DNA of 64,000 bases from UBA5239 sp031548025 (lineage in GTDB: Bacteria; Verrucomicrobiota; Lentisphaeria; Victivallales; Victivallaceae): contig JAVBRM010000034.1 of NCBI GenBank assembly GCA_031548025.1, positions 1 to 64,000 of the forward strand. The letters are read 5' to 3'. The notes beneath the pieces were generated by a model. That model was not told the DNA's origin. It saw only the letters and a list, made by a program, of their open reading frames with translations, and did not search any database. How positions within the stretch are numbered: the first letter of the stretch is position 1; each line of letters begins with the position of its first letter. Position numbers and translations under genes: made by a program. This document shows, in pieces, positions 44,216-52,532 of this stretch.

Positions 44216-45190
44216 TTATATCCCCATCTTTTGTTTGATTGACGCCCAGCGGTCATCCGGAATCTGTGCTCCGATCACCTGGACGATTTCGGAAGATACC
44301 AGGGAGCCGAACCAGGCGGATTCCCGGGCACTGTAGTTATTCAGGTAGCCGTATAAAAATCCGCATGCCCACAAATCACCGGCCCCGGTCGTGTCGACCG
44401 GTTCGACCAGATTGGCTGAAACTTTGTCGATGCCCGTCGACGATTTGACGATCGAGCCTTTTTTGCCGAGCATGACGCAAGCGACCGGGACATATTTCCC
44501 GAGGCGCTCGACCAGTTCTTCCGGAGTACCGGGACCCAGCAGTTCGGCGGCTTCGAACTCATTGGCAAACACCACGTCGAAACATGGCAGGACTTTCCAC
44601 AGGCGTTCGTTGCAGATTCTGACTACTTCAAATGCCGAGAGATCGATGCTGATAGTGCATCCGGCCGCTTTGGCTACTTCGACGATTCTTTCCACGATTC
44701 CCGGGAAATACAATTGGTAGCCCTCCATGTGAACATGGCGGATATTTTTCAGGTCTTCGAGTTGAAGTTCATTCGCCTGGATTTCGGCGGAAGCTCCGAA
44801 GCACGCCCGCATGGTACGGTCACTGTCCGGGGTAACCAGCGAAAGGCATCGCCCGGTGGGCGTATTGGCGGAATAACGGAACAGATCGCCCCGTCCGCCT
44901 TTGCTCATCAGGCTTTGGCGGAAAAATTCGCCTTCCTTGTCATGTCCGATTTTGCCGAATATCGCAGTTGGCATGCCGAGCCCGGCCAAGCCGAAAACCG
45001 TGTTGCAGGCAGAACCTCCGGGAGCCATGGCGGGTTGCCCCGCGGCCCGGAGGATTGCGTTCATCTCGGCTTCGTTAACTACCGTCGCACCGCCCTTTTC
45101 CGCTTTGATCTGTTCCAGAAAAGAGTAGTCCACCTGAATCAACAGGTCAACTAACGGTGAACCCGTACCGAGAATGTATTGATTGTTCAT
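44216..45190 (-). CDS. Adenosine kinase (PfkB family)
   Basis: The 324-residue PfkB-family kinase has GGSACNTVFGLAGLG near the N-terminus and the catalytic DTTGAGDLWACGF motif near the C-terminus. PfkB kinases act on sugars or nucleosides. Its place between metK and ahcY, overlapping metK by 4 bases, makes adenosine kinase the most economical call: it removes adenosine released by AhcY and so pulls that reversible reaction forward. Confidence 0.92.
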   Translation of the reverse strand: MNNQYILGTGSPLVDLLIQVDYSFLEQIKAEKGGATVVNEAEMNAILRAAGQPAMAPGGSACNTVFGLAGLGMPTAIFGKIGHDKEGEFFRQSLMSKGGRGDLFRYSANTPTGRCLSLVTPDSDRTMRACFGASAEIQANELQLEDLKNIRHVHMEGYQLYFPGIVERIVEVAKAAGCTISIDLSAFEVVRICNERLWKVLPCFDVVFANEFEAAELLGPGTPEELVERLGKYVPVACVMLGKKGSIVKSSTGIDKVSANLVEPVDTTGAGDLWACGFLYGYLNNYSARESAWFGSLVSSEIVQVIGAQIPDDRWASIKQKMGI

Positions 45191-46392
45191 TTAGTTTGTG
45201 AGAACTTGCCGGCTTCTTTCTGCAGTTCGGCGATCTTGTCGGTCTTTTCCCAAGGGAAAATATTGCGCCCGAAATGACCGTAAGCCGCGGTGTCACGGTA
45301 AGACCAGCCGTTTTTCGCCGGATTTTTCAAGTCCATGCTTCTGATAATGTCCGCCGGACGGAGGCTGAAAATCGAGCGGATGATTTTCTCCAGATCGCCG
45401 TCGTTTTCCAGTTTGCCGGTACCGTAAGTGTCAACATTGATGCTCAGGGGATCGGCAATCCCGATAGCATAAGCGACCTGGACTTCGCATTTCTCGGCCA
45501 GACCGGCCGCGACGATGTTTTTGGCGATGTAACGGCTCATATAAGCCGCCGAACGGTCGACCTTGGACGGGTCTTTGCCGGAAAACGCTCCACCACCGTG
45601 CGAGCCTACGCCGCCGTAAGTGTCGACAATGATTTTGCGGCCGGTAAGGCCGGTGTCGCCATGGGGGCCGCCGATCTCGAATCTGCCGGTCGGATTGATA
45701 TAGTATTTGATGCCGTCATGGAGGAATTTGGCGGGAATAACCTGAGCCACCACTTCCTTGACCAGAACGGTCAGATCTTCGATTTTCATATCGGGAGTGT
45801 GCTGATGGGAAACCACGATATTTTCCACGCGTACCGGCTTGCCCTGGTGGTAAAGAATGGAAACCTGGCTTTTTGAGTCCGGGCGCAGATACGAGTATTT
45901 TTGGGGTTCCGCATGACGACGGCGGGCCAGTTCCTGAACGATCCGGTGCGAAAACATAATCGTGGCCGGCATCAGTTCTTCGGTGTCGGTACAAGCGTAG
46001 CCGAACATCATGCCCTGGTCACCGGCGCCTTGCAACGAAGCATGCTCGGGCTGACGGGTCACGCCCTGGGAAATATCCGGGGACTGCTGATGGACGCAAA
46101 TCATGACTTTGCAGTTTTCTGCGGAAAATCCGACGGAATTGTCGACATAGCCGATATCAGTGATCACTTCACGGGCGATTTTATCCCAGTTGACTTGAGA
46201 TTTGGTGGTTATTTCGCCGGAGATTACTATTAAATCGGTAGTAGCCAACGTTTCGCACGCGACTCTGCTTTCCGGATCATCTTTCAGACAGGCGTCAAGA
46301 ATGGCATCCGATATCTGATCGCAAACCTTGTCGGGATGTCCTTCAGAAACGGATTCCGAGGTGAACACATGTTCAGCATGGATTTTGCTCAT
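45187..46392 (-). CDS. metK: S-adenosylmethionine synthetase
   Basis: MetK makes S-adenosylmethionine from methionine and ATP. The 401-residue protein has SVSEGHPDKVCDQISDA at the N-terminus, GAGDQGMMFGYA (the ATP-binding signature) and GGGAFSGKDPSKVDRS (the second signature). It is the first gene of the metK, adenosine kinase, ahcY operon, with a promoter about 80 bases upstream. The short leader shows no SAM or SAH riboswitch that I can recognise. Confidence 0.98.
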   Translation of the reverse strand: MSKIHAEHVFTSESVSEGHPDKVCDQISDAILDACLKDDPESRVACETLATTDLIVISGEITTKSQVNWDKIAREVITDIGYVDNSVGFSAENCKVMICVHQQSPDISQGVTRQPEHASLQGAGDQGMMFGYACTDTEELMPATIMFSHRIVQELARRRHAEPQKYSYLRPDSKSQVSILYHQGKPVRVENIVVSHQHTPDMKIEDLTVLVKEVVAQVIPAKFLHDGIKYYINPTGRFEIGGPHGDTGLTGRKIIVDTYGGVGSHGGGAFSGKDPSKVDRSAAYMSRYIAKNIVAAGLAEKCEVQVAYAIGIADPLSINVDTYGTGKLENDGDLEKIIRSIFSLRPADIIRSMDLKNPAKNGWSYRDTAAYGHFGRNIFPWEKTDKIAELQKEAGKFSQTK

Positions 46393-46468
46393 TTTCTTTA
46401 TTCTACCTTTTGGGTTAAGAGTTTATATGATTATTACATTGATTTTTATGAGTAAAAAAATTCACTCC

Positions 46469-46497
46469 AACATACTACAGGATAACTGTTTTTTCAA
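46469..46497 (-). promoter_or_regulatory. Promoter of the metK operon
   Basis: Minus-strand TTGAAA (46497-46492) and TATGTT (46474-46469) with a 17-base spacer. The predicted leader is about 70 bases. Confidence 0.5.
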
Positions 46498-46507
46498 GTG
46501 TCTAAAG

Positions 46508-46536
46508 CAAAAAACCCGGGATATTCCCCGGGTTTT
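46508..46536 (-). terminator. Terminator of the pal gene
   Basis: AAAACCCGGG (46511-46520) pairs with CCCGGGTTTT (46527-46536) across a six-base loop. On the minus strand a T-rich tail follows, so it ends pal transcription before the metK promoter. It could also stop plus-strand transcription. Confidence 0.85.
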
Positions 46537-46559
46537 CGAGCTTTAAAATATCCGGAGAA

Positions 46560-47234
46560 TTACTGCATTTTTGCAGGTATAGTCTCGCCGCGACGGTTCT
46601 TGGCACGGGCTTCGGCGGAATTGCCTTGTACTGCCGGACGGTCCTTGCCATAGCTGATGGTCTTCATGTTTTCATCCGGCACACCCATCTTGACCAGCTG
46701 GTTACGCAGGGAGATGGCACGGCGTTCACCGAGGGCGCGGTTGTATTCTTCGCTGCCGCGGTCGTCGCAATGGCCTTCGATGATCAAGCCGAGCTCAGGA
46801 CGCGAACGCAGGAAATCAGCTACCTTCTGGAGCTTGTCCATTTCGCTGGCACGGAGGTCGGAGCGGTCATATTCAAAGTAGATGGGTTCAAAATGCAGAC
46901 CGGGAACCGGGCTGAATTCACCGGGCCGATGGCCCATTTTGTCGGCTCCATCCTGCCATCCTGTGGGTTTGCCGCCGTTGGCTCCGTCGGCAGTGTTGGC
47001 GCCGCCGCGACCGCCGCGACCGCCACGGCCATCAATACCACGACCGTCAACGCCACCATATTCGTCACCGACAACACGGAGATCGGGGTCGCCAAGATTT
47101 CCGCCGCGCGGATCACCGTCAACCGGGGCTTGCACTTTGCCCATTTCGGCCGGTTCGGTGCTGTCGCAACCGGTCATTGCCAAACCCAATGATACCATCA
47201 GGGCCAAACTTAAAATAATTCCGGAAAATTTCAT
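46560..47234 (-). CDS. pal: Peptidoglycan-associated lipoprotein (Pal/OmpA-like)
   Basis: The 224-residue protein has a lipoprotein signal ending in MTGC (Cys23), a Gly/Arg-rich linker (about 60-95) and a C-terminal OmpA-type domain (about 115-215) with IYFEYDRSDLRASE, IIEGHCDDRGSEEYN and LGERRA, the hallmarks of Pal. It anchors the outer membrane to peptidoglycan. No tol genes are adjacent. The protein ends a little after a KNRR motif, as is normal. Confidence 0.94.
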   Translation of the reverse strand: MKFSGIILSLALMVSLGLAMTGCDSTEPAEMGKVQAPVDGDPRGGNLGDPDLRVVGDEYGGVDGRGIDGRGGRGGRGGANTADGANGGKPTGWQDGADKMGHRPGEFSPVPGLHFEPIYFEYDRSDLRASEMDKLQKVADFLRSRPELGLIIEGHCDDRGSEEYNRALGERRAISLRNQLVKMGVPDENMKTISYGKDRPAVQGNSAEARAKNRRGETIPAKMQ

Positions 47235-47359
47235 GATTAAAAATCCTTCTGTTTTGCTTTTATAATATATAACTTAACATTGATTAATTGAATTGCAAAG
47301 CTATATTAGCCCGTGTTTGTCATAATTTTTCAACTTTCATATAAACAGGAATTTATTTT

Positions 47360-48364
47360 ATGAACATCGAATGGTCTAAACTAGGTTTTGAGTTTTACCC
47401 TACCCGTTCCAACATCCGCTTCACCTACAAAGACGGCAAATGGGGCGAAGCGCGGATGCACAACGATTATAATATCACTTTGTCGATTGCCGCCCAGGCG
47501 TTGCATTACGGACAGGCTTGTTTCGAAGGACAGAAGGCTTTTATGGGCAAAGACGGCAAGGTCCGTATTTTCCGGCCCGTTGAAAATGCGCGTCGCATGA
47601 ACCGTACGCTGAAACAATTGATGATGCCGGAATTTCCGGAAGATGCTTATGTCGAAGCCATGAAAGCCGTCGTCCGCGACAATATCGACTATGTTCCGCC
47701 CTACGGTACCGGCGGTTCCATGTATATCCGTCCGGTGGCTTTCGGCAGCGCTCCGACGATCGGCGTCGCTCCCAGCAGTGAATACGAATTGATTATCATG
47801 GTTATGCCGGTCGGCCCCTATTATAAAGGCGGGATCAAGCCGGTCGACGCCTGGATGATTACCGATTTCGACCGGGCGGCGGCTCTCGGTACCGGAACCA
47901 TTAAGTGTGCCGGTAATTATGGAGCCAGTCTTCTGCCTGCCAAAATCGCCAAAAATAATAATTGCCCGATTCCGCTGTTCACCGATCCGCTCGAACACAA
48001 GTACATCGACGAATTCGGCACCAGCAACTTTATCGGGATCAAGGACGGGGCTTATGTGACTCCCAAGTCCAGCTCCATTCTGCCCAGCATTACCAACAAG
48101 TCCCTGATGCAGCTGGCGAAAGATATGGGAATCCATGTCGACCATCGCCGGATCGCCAAAGACGAATTGCCGAGTTTTGCTGAAGTCGGCGCCTGCGGTA
48201 CCGCGGTGGTGATTACCCCGGTCGGGCGTATTTACGACGGTGAAACCGTTTATAAATATAATACCGAAAGCATCGGTCCGGTCCTCAAGAAGCTTTATGA
48301 CGAAATGACCGGCATCCAATACGGCGAAATCGCCGACCGTCACGGCTGGATGGTCGAAGTCTGA
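47360..48364 (+). CDS. ilvE: Branched-chain amino acid aminotransferase
   Basis: This 334-residue PLP enzyme transfers amino groups to form Leu, Ile and Val. The catalytic Lys is likely K182 in TGTIKCAGNYGASL. YGQACFEGQKAF, RPVAFGSAPTIGV and DEFGTSNF match the class IV aminotransferase core. It is divergent from pal, and panC follows after 9 bases. IlvE and PanC both work downstream of the ketoisovalerate branch, which fits co-transcription. Confidence 0.97.
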   Translation: MNIEWSKLGFEFYPTRSNIRFTYKDGKWGEARMHNDYNITLSIAAQALHYGQACFEGQKAFMGKDGKVRIFRPVENARRMNRTLKQLMMPEFPEDAYVEAMKAVVRDNIDYVPPYGTGGSMYIRPVAFGSAPTIGVAPSSEYELIIMVMPVGPYYKGGIKPVDAWMITDFDRAAALGTGTIKCAGNYGASLLPAKIAKNNNCPIPLFTDPLEHKYIDEFGTSNFIGIKDGAYVTPKSSSILPSITNKSLMQLAKDMGIHVDHRRIAKDELPSFAEVGACGTAVVITPVGRIYDGETVYKYNTESIGPVLKKLYDEMTGIQYGEIADRHGWMVEV

Positions 48365-48373
48365 GTTGAGAAA

Positions 48374-49186
48374 ATGCAGATCATTCGCACAATCAAAGAG
48401 ATGCAGGACTGTGCCCTGGCGGCGCGCCGAAACGGACAACGTATCGGCGTGGTGCCGACCATGGGGTATCTGCATGAAGGCCATTTGAGCCTGATCGATC
48501 AGGCCAGGCGAAAAGCGGACATGGTGGTGGTGACGATTTTCGTCAACCCCACCCAATTCGGACCCAATGAAGACCTGGCAAAGTATCCCCGTGATTTCGA
48601 ACGCGACTGCGCCTTGTGCGAACAGCGCGGCGCCAAGGTGATATTTGCCCCGGAGCCGTCGGATATGTATTCTCCGGGACACAGTACCTGGGTGATCGAG
48701 GAAAGCCTGACCGGCGGCCTTTGCGGCAAAAGCCGGCCGACTCACTTTCGCGGCGTTACCACGGTAGTCGCCAAACTTTTCAACGCGGTTCTGCCGGATG
48801 TCGCCGTTTTCGGCCAGAAAGACGCCCAGCAGGCCCTGGTCATTCGCCGGATGGTTCGCGACCTCAATTTCCCAATTGAGATCATTGTTGCTCCTCTGGT
48901 CAGGGAAAAAGACGGTTTAGCTCTGAGCTCACGCAACCGTTATCTCTCGCCGGATGAACGCAACCGCGCCCTGACAATTTCCCGGACTCTTTTGTCTCTG
49001 AAACGCGAAAATCTGGATGCCGAATATATTCGTCAGCAGCTTGCCGGTGCCGGCGGCAAAGTCGACTACGTGGAAATTCTGGACGCCGACACCTTGAACG
49101 AAGCAACCGACACCACCCGCCAAGTCCTGGTGGCGGTAGCCGTTTATTTCGGCACCACCCGCCTGATCGACAACGTCCTCTTGTAA
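48374..49186 (+). CDS. panC: Pantothenate synthetase
   Basis: PanC joins pantoate and beta-alanine with ATP to make pantothenate for CoA. The 270-residue protein has VPTMGYLHEGHLSLI (HIGH-type ATP motif), TIFVNPTQF, HFRGVTTVVAKLFN, FGQKDAQQ and the KMSKS-like LALSSRNRYL. It follows ilvE closely. No panB or panD is in the window. Confidence 0.97.
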   Translation: MQIIRTIKEMQDCALAARRNGQRIGVVPTMGYLHEGHLSLIDQARRKADMVVVTIFVNPTQFGPNEDLAKYPRDFERDCALCEQRGAKVIFAPEPSDMYSPGHSTWVIEESLTGGLCGKSRPTHFRGVTTVVAKLFNAVLPDVAVFGQKDAQQALVIRRMVRDLNFPIEIIVAPLVREKDGLALSSRNRYLSPDERNRALTISRTLLSLKRENLDAEYIRQQLAGAGGKVDYVEILDADTLNEATDTTRQVLVAVAVYFGTTRLIDNVLL

Positions 49187-49210
49187 TAAGATGATATCGG
49201 ATGAAATCAA

Positions 49211-49351
49211 ATGACCAATTCATTCCGCGTCGGCGCCGGCCTGGTTGCGTTCGCTATGGGGCGGTATCATGATTATTCGTACCGTGTTTCCAGGGATACC
49301 GGCGGAGTCTGGCGTTTCGAGTATTTCAATAGCGGGACTTCGGTTCAGTAA
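49211..49351 (+). CDS. Small hypothetical ORF (46 aa)
   Basis: This ORF starts at ATG 49211, 25 bases after panC, and ends at TAA 49349-49351. It reads MTNSFRVGAGLV and later DTGGVWRFEYFN, with codon use like neighbouring genes. GGATG upstream is a weak ribosome site. It may be a small protein or the remnant of a longer gene. No family is recognised. Confidence 0.3.
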   Translation: MTNSFRVGAGLVAFAMGRYHDYSYRVSRDTGGVWRFEYFNSGTSVQ

Positions 49352-49455
49352 TGTCCTATTCCGGTAAATTGTCATTTGGTATGCATTTTTCTTGATTTTG
49401 GTATGTTTTGGTTTTATTTTTATTAAAAAAATTCATATCGTTCGGCATTTTGGTG

Positions 49456-49483
49456 TTGATTTTTTAAGTATTTTGGCTATAAT
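49456..49483 (+). promoter_or_regulatory. Promoter of cassette C
   Basis: TTGATT (49456-49461), a 16-base spacer and a perfect TATAAT (49478-49483) lie 31 bases before the regulator's ATG. The upstream 49352-49455 is AT-rich with no other feature seen. Confidence 0.65.
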
Positions 49484-49513
49484 ATATCATAACAAGTAAA
49501 ATATGGTATAGTC

Positions 49514-50614
49514 ATGCACGACCAATTGGTACAACCGACAAATTTTCTATACAAAGAGATCGCCAGTCAGATTTGCGAGGACTTTCAGCACGAGCCCAAG
49601 CTTCCCAGCGAACGCGACCTGGCGGAGCGTTATCATTGTACCAGAACAACCGTCCGCACGGCGCTGAAATTGCTTCAGGGTGAAAAGTTGCTTGACCGCC
49701 AGCCCAACCGGAATAAACGTTCTCTGGTATTGCCGGAAGCCCAACCGTCGTCGTCGGCCAACCGCTGGACTCCGGCGGTGATGCTGCTGGGGCTGGAAAA
49801 CCTGAAGGACCCGAATTATATGGATTTCGTGGCGGGCAGCCTGGATCAGGCACGGCATGAGAACATCTTACTGACCACGCAAACAATCCCCGCGAATGGC
49901 GAAGCGGACGCCATAACCTCGCTGGCCGAATTGCATCCGCAAGCGGAGCCCGCCGGATATCTGGTCGGCGGAAACGTGACGGATGGAATCCTGAAAATGC
50001 TGGCCCAAACGGATCTGCCTTGTATATTTATGGGGAACCAGCTGGTGAGCAAGAATCAGGGACGACACCACTTTTTCGAGTGCTACCTGCCGCAGGAGGA
50101 TAAACATGAAGTCGTCCTGCGTAAATTTCTCAATCTTGGGCATACCCGGATCATGGCGGTGAATTTCAAGAATTATGAAAACCTGGTAAGGCGTCTTTAC
50201 CTGGAATACGAATTGCCATTCAGTGATTTTGGTTTTTTCGAAGTACCGTGGTCCATTCAAGGCGCCCTGAAACCGTTGCAGGAAAAATCCGCCGAAATTG
50301 CCGAGGTCGCCAAAAATTATACGGCCATGCTGGTGCCATTCGGCAATGTGATCAGTTTCGATATCTACATGGCACTGGTGAACGCGGGTATTCGGATTCC
50401 GGAAGATCTCAGCCTGGTATTCAACAGCGGCAAGCCGGAATGGTTTGTGCCTCACTTCAAGATCAGCACGGTGTTTTCCTCGGCCTGGGATGAAGGGGCT
50501 AACTGCGTCAAGGAACTGGCGCGGCAGATCCGCAACGGCGAGCCGACCGGCGGAGTACATTACACAGAATATCGTTTCCTGGACAATGGCACTATTGCGC
50601 CACCTCGGAAATAA
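49514..50614 (+). CDS. GntR-type HTH / LacI-type sensor regulator (cassette C)
   Basis: A 366-residue regulator with a GntR winged helix (LPSERDLAERYHCTRTTVRTAL, residues about 30-50) and a LacI-like sensor (AVMLLGLENL near 88; DLSLVFNSGKPEWF near the end). It has the same length and architecture as the cassette B regulator. It heads an operon of pseudopilin, M14 peptidase, giant glycosidase and SGNH esterase and probably autoregulates it. Ligand unknown. Confidence 0.94.
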   Translation: MHDQLVQPTNFLYKEIASQICEDFQHEPKLPSERDLAERYHCTRTTVRTALKLLQGEKLLDRQPNRNKRSLVLPEAQPSSSANRWTPAVMLLGLENLKDPNYMDFVAGSLDQARHENILLTTQTIPANGEADAITSLAELHPQAEPAGYLVGGNVTDGILKMLAQTDLPCIFMGNQLVSKNQGRHHFFECYLPQEDKHEVVLRKFLNLGHTRIMAVNFKNYENLVRRLYLEYELPFSDFGFFEVPWSIQGALKPLQEKSAEIAEVAKNYTAMLVPFGNVISFDIYMALVNAGIRIPEDLSLVFNSGKPEWFVPHFKISTVFSSAWDEGANCVKELARQIRNGEPTGGVHYTEYRFLDNGTIAPPRK

Positions 50615-50639
50615 ATCATCAACAATAAGGAGACTGGAT

Positions 50640-51380
50640 ATGCATACAATAAAAACGGGCGGAAAAATTTTTACACTTATCGAATTACTCGTAGTCATAA
50701 CGATTATTGCAATATTGGCGGCCATGCTGCTGCCGGCACTCAGCCAGGCCCGCAGCAAAGCACATGCGGCACAGTGTACCAGCAACCTGAAACAAGTGAT
50801 GAGCCTGAATATACTGTATGCGAGTGATTACGACGGTAATTCCATCATGTGGCAAGCGCCCACCTCTATGGGGTACGAACCGGACTTGACCTGGTCGATG
50901 ATGTTTTACCGTTATAAATACTTGCCCATCGGTGCCGGGTTCGTGCGCTGTCCGTCGGTCAAAACTCTCAGCTACACCCCGGGATCGACCAATTATCTCC
51001 GTTACGATGTTTATGGAATTCACCGCGGCAATGACGGACTTTCGCTGAACTTGGAAACCCGCAAGCGCCAAGGCGCTTATATTGATGCGATGAAACACCA
51101 CGGAGTCAACGATCCTACCGTTTCGCCCAGTCAGATGACACTTTTCTTCGACTCAGCCAAGGCCACTCTCAAAGCGTCTTACTATGTGGCGCGTTTCGGT
51201 AGTGCCCCCGCTACCGCAGTCATGCTGCGTCATTCCGACCGGGCCAATGTGGCGTTTTTCGACGGACATGCAGGCGCCGCTAATGTGGGGCAGCTTCGCG
51301 AACTCAAATTCCGTTCCTGGTACACTGACAAAGGAATGTACGTCCAGGAAGCGTATGCCGATGTTAATATTTATCCGTAA
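50640..51380 (+). CDS. Pseudopilin with H-X9-DG motif (cassette C)
   Basis: A 246-residue protein starting at ATG 50640 with AAGGAGACTGGAT upstream. A short leader ends in Ile before FTLIELLVVITIIAILAAM, so the residue before Phe is again not Gly. HSDRANVAFFDG is an exact H-X9-DG. It lies 25 bases after the regulator and 56 bases before the peptidase gene. The third member of the pseudopilin set in this window. Confidence 0.94.
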   Translation: MHTIKTGGKIFTLIELLVVITIIAILAAMLLPALSQARSKAHAAQCTSNLKQVMSLNILYASDYDGNSIMWQAPTSMGYEPDLTWSMMFYRYKYLPIGAGFVRCPSVKTLSYTPGSTNYLRYDVYGIHRGNDGLSLNLETRKRQGAYIDAMKHHGVNDPTVSPSQMTLFFDSAKATLKASYYVARFGSAPATAVMLRHSDRANVAFFDGHAGAANVGQLRELKFRSWYTDKGMYVQEAYADVNIYP

Positions 51381-51436
51381 TCAAGCGTCCTTATGATATG
51401 CCGATCGCTGTTGAAGAAACTTACAAAGGAATTATC

Positions 51437-52486
51437 ATGAACCCAAAAATCAACGCCGATTTTCCCGGCGCCAACATTCTGGTCCGGAAGATTGACGGCA
51501 GAAAAATTGAATTGTCGCCGGATCTGCGCGATACCTCGACCAAATGGTTTTACTGGTATTTCGAAACGGAATTCGATGCGCCGGGCGAATATGAATTTAC
51601 GTTCAACATATCTGCGATCGGTCCGCAGGGCCCCGCAGTCAGCCTCGACGGCGGCGAAACGTGGAACTGGGGCGGCGGACGGCTTGAAGATGCCGAGGGG
51701 TTCCGCTATGTCCATAACGGCAAGGTACGCAAAGTGCGTTTCTGCTTTGGAATTCCCTATTTGCAAAAAAACTGGGAAGAGCTCAAATTGCCGGTAACCG
51801 AGCTTTGTAAAAGCCGCCAGGGACGTTCGGTGGAACTGTTTACCCACGGCAGCGGCGGGAAATATACGTATTTTCTTTCCGCGCGGCGCCACTGTTGCGA
51901 GATGGCGGCCAACTACGTACTGGAAGGATTGATCAAAGCGGCTCAGGAAGACCCGAAACAGGATTTCAGGCTGCTGGTGGTACCATTCGTCGACAAAGAC
52001 GGTGTGGAAAACGGTGACCAAGGCAAAAACCGCAGGCCGTACGACCACAACCGTGATTATAACGACGTTCCGCTTTGTCCCGAGACAAAGGCAATCATGG
52101 AGCTGGTCGAGCGCGAGAAACCGGGAGTTATTCTGGACATACATTGCCCATGGCTGCGCGACGATACGATTTACATTGTCGGCGCCGAGTCGGAGGATGT
52201 CATGAAGAGAATCGACCGCTTCGCCGGAATTCTGGAAGTGGAATCGAAACACAGCGTTCCTTATCACTCCTCGGATAACATCCTGTTCGGTACGGCGTGG
52301 AACACAAAAGCCAATCAGGCAGCCGGCAAGAACTTCAGCCGCTGGGGCAACGAGCGGCCGTGGAACCCCTTGTGCGCCTCGGTCGAAATCCCGTATGCCA
52401 ATACCCGTGAGATGGTATTGACACCGGATTTATGGCGCAAGTTCGGCGCTGCGTTGTGGCACTCGGCAAGGAAATACAGCAATTGA
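51437..52486 (+). CDS. M14-family metallopeptidase (cytosolic carboxypeptidase-like)
   Basis: The ATG at 51437 has AAGGA six bases upstream and gives 349 residues. An N-terminal beta-sandwich with WFYWYFE resembles that of cytosolic carboxypeptidases. The zinc site is H152-x-x-E155 (ARRHCCEM) and H236 (DIHC); Arg206 in YDHNRDYN and the general base Glu317 in VEIPYAN complete an M14 active site. No signal peptide is visible. A peptidase in a polysaccharide locus suggests the target is a glycoprotein, proteoglycan or peptidoglycan-like substrate (inference). Confidence 0.87.
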   Translation: MNPKINADFPGANILVRKIDGRKIELSPDLRDTSTKWFYWYFETEFDAPGEYEFTFNISAIGPQGPAVSLDGGETWNWGGGRLEDAEGFRYVHNGKVRKVRFCFGIPYLQKNWEELKLPVTELCKSRQGRSVELFTHGSGGKYTYFLSARRHCCEMAANYVLEGLIKAAQEDPKQDFRLLVVPFVDKDGVENGDQGKNRRPYDHNRDYNDVPLCPETKAIMELVEREKPGVILDIHCPWLRDDTIYIVGAESEDVMKRIDRFAGILEVESKHSVPYHSSDNILFGTAWNTKANQAAGKNFSRWGNERPWNPLCASVEIPYANTREMVLTPDLWRKFGAALWHSARKYSN

Positions 52487-52532
52487 TGAAGTTTTTTATG
52501 ATCAAGTTAAAAACAGAGGAAGAAAAATCAAA

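Noticed and set aside
46393..46468. SAM or SAH riboswitch before metK
   Set aside because: The predicted leader is about 70 bases and shows no conserved riboswitch core or terminator stem.
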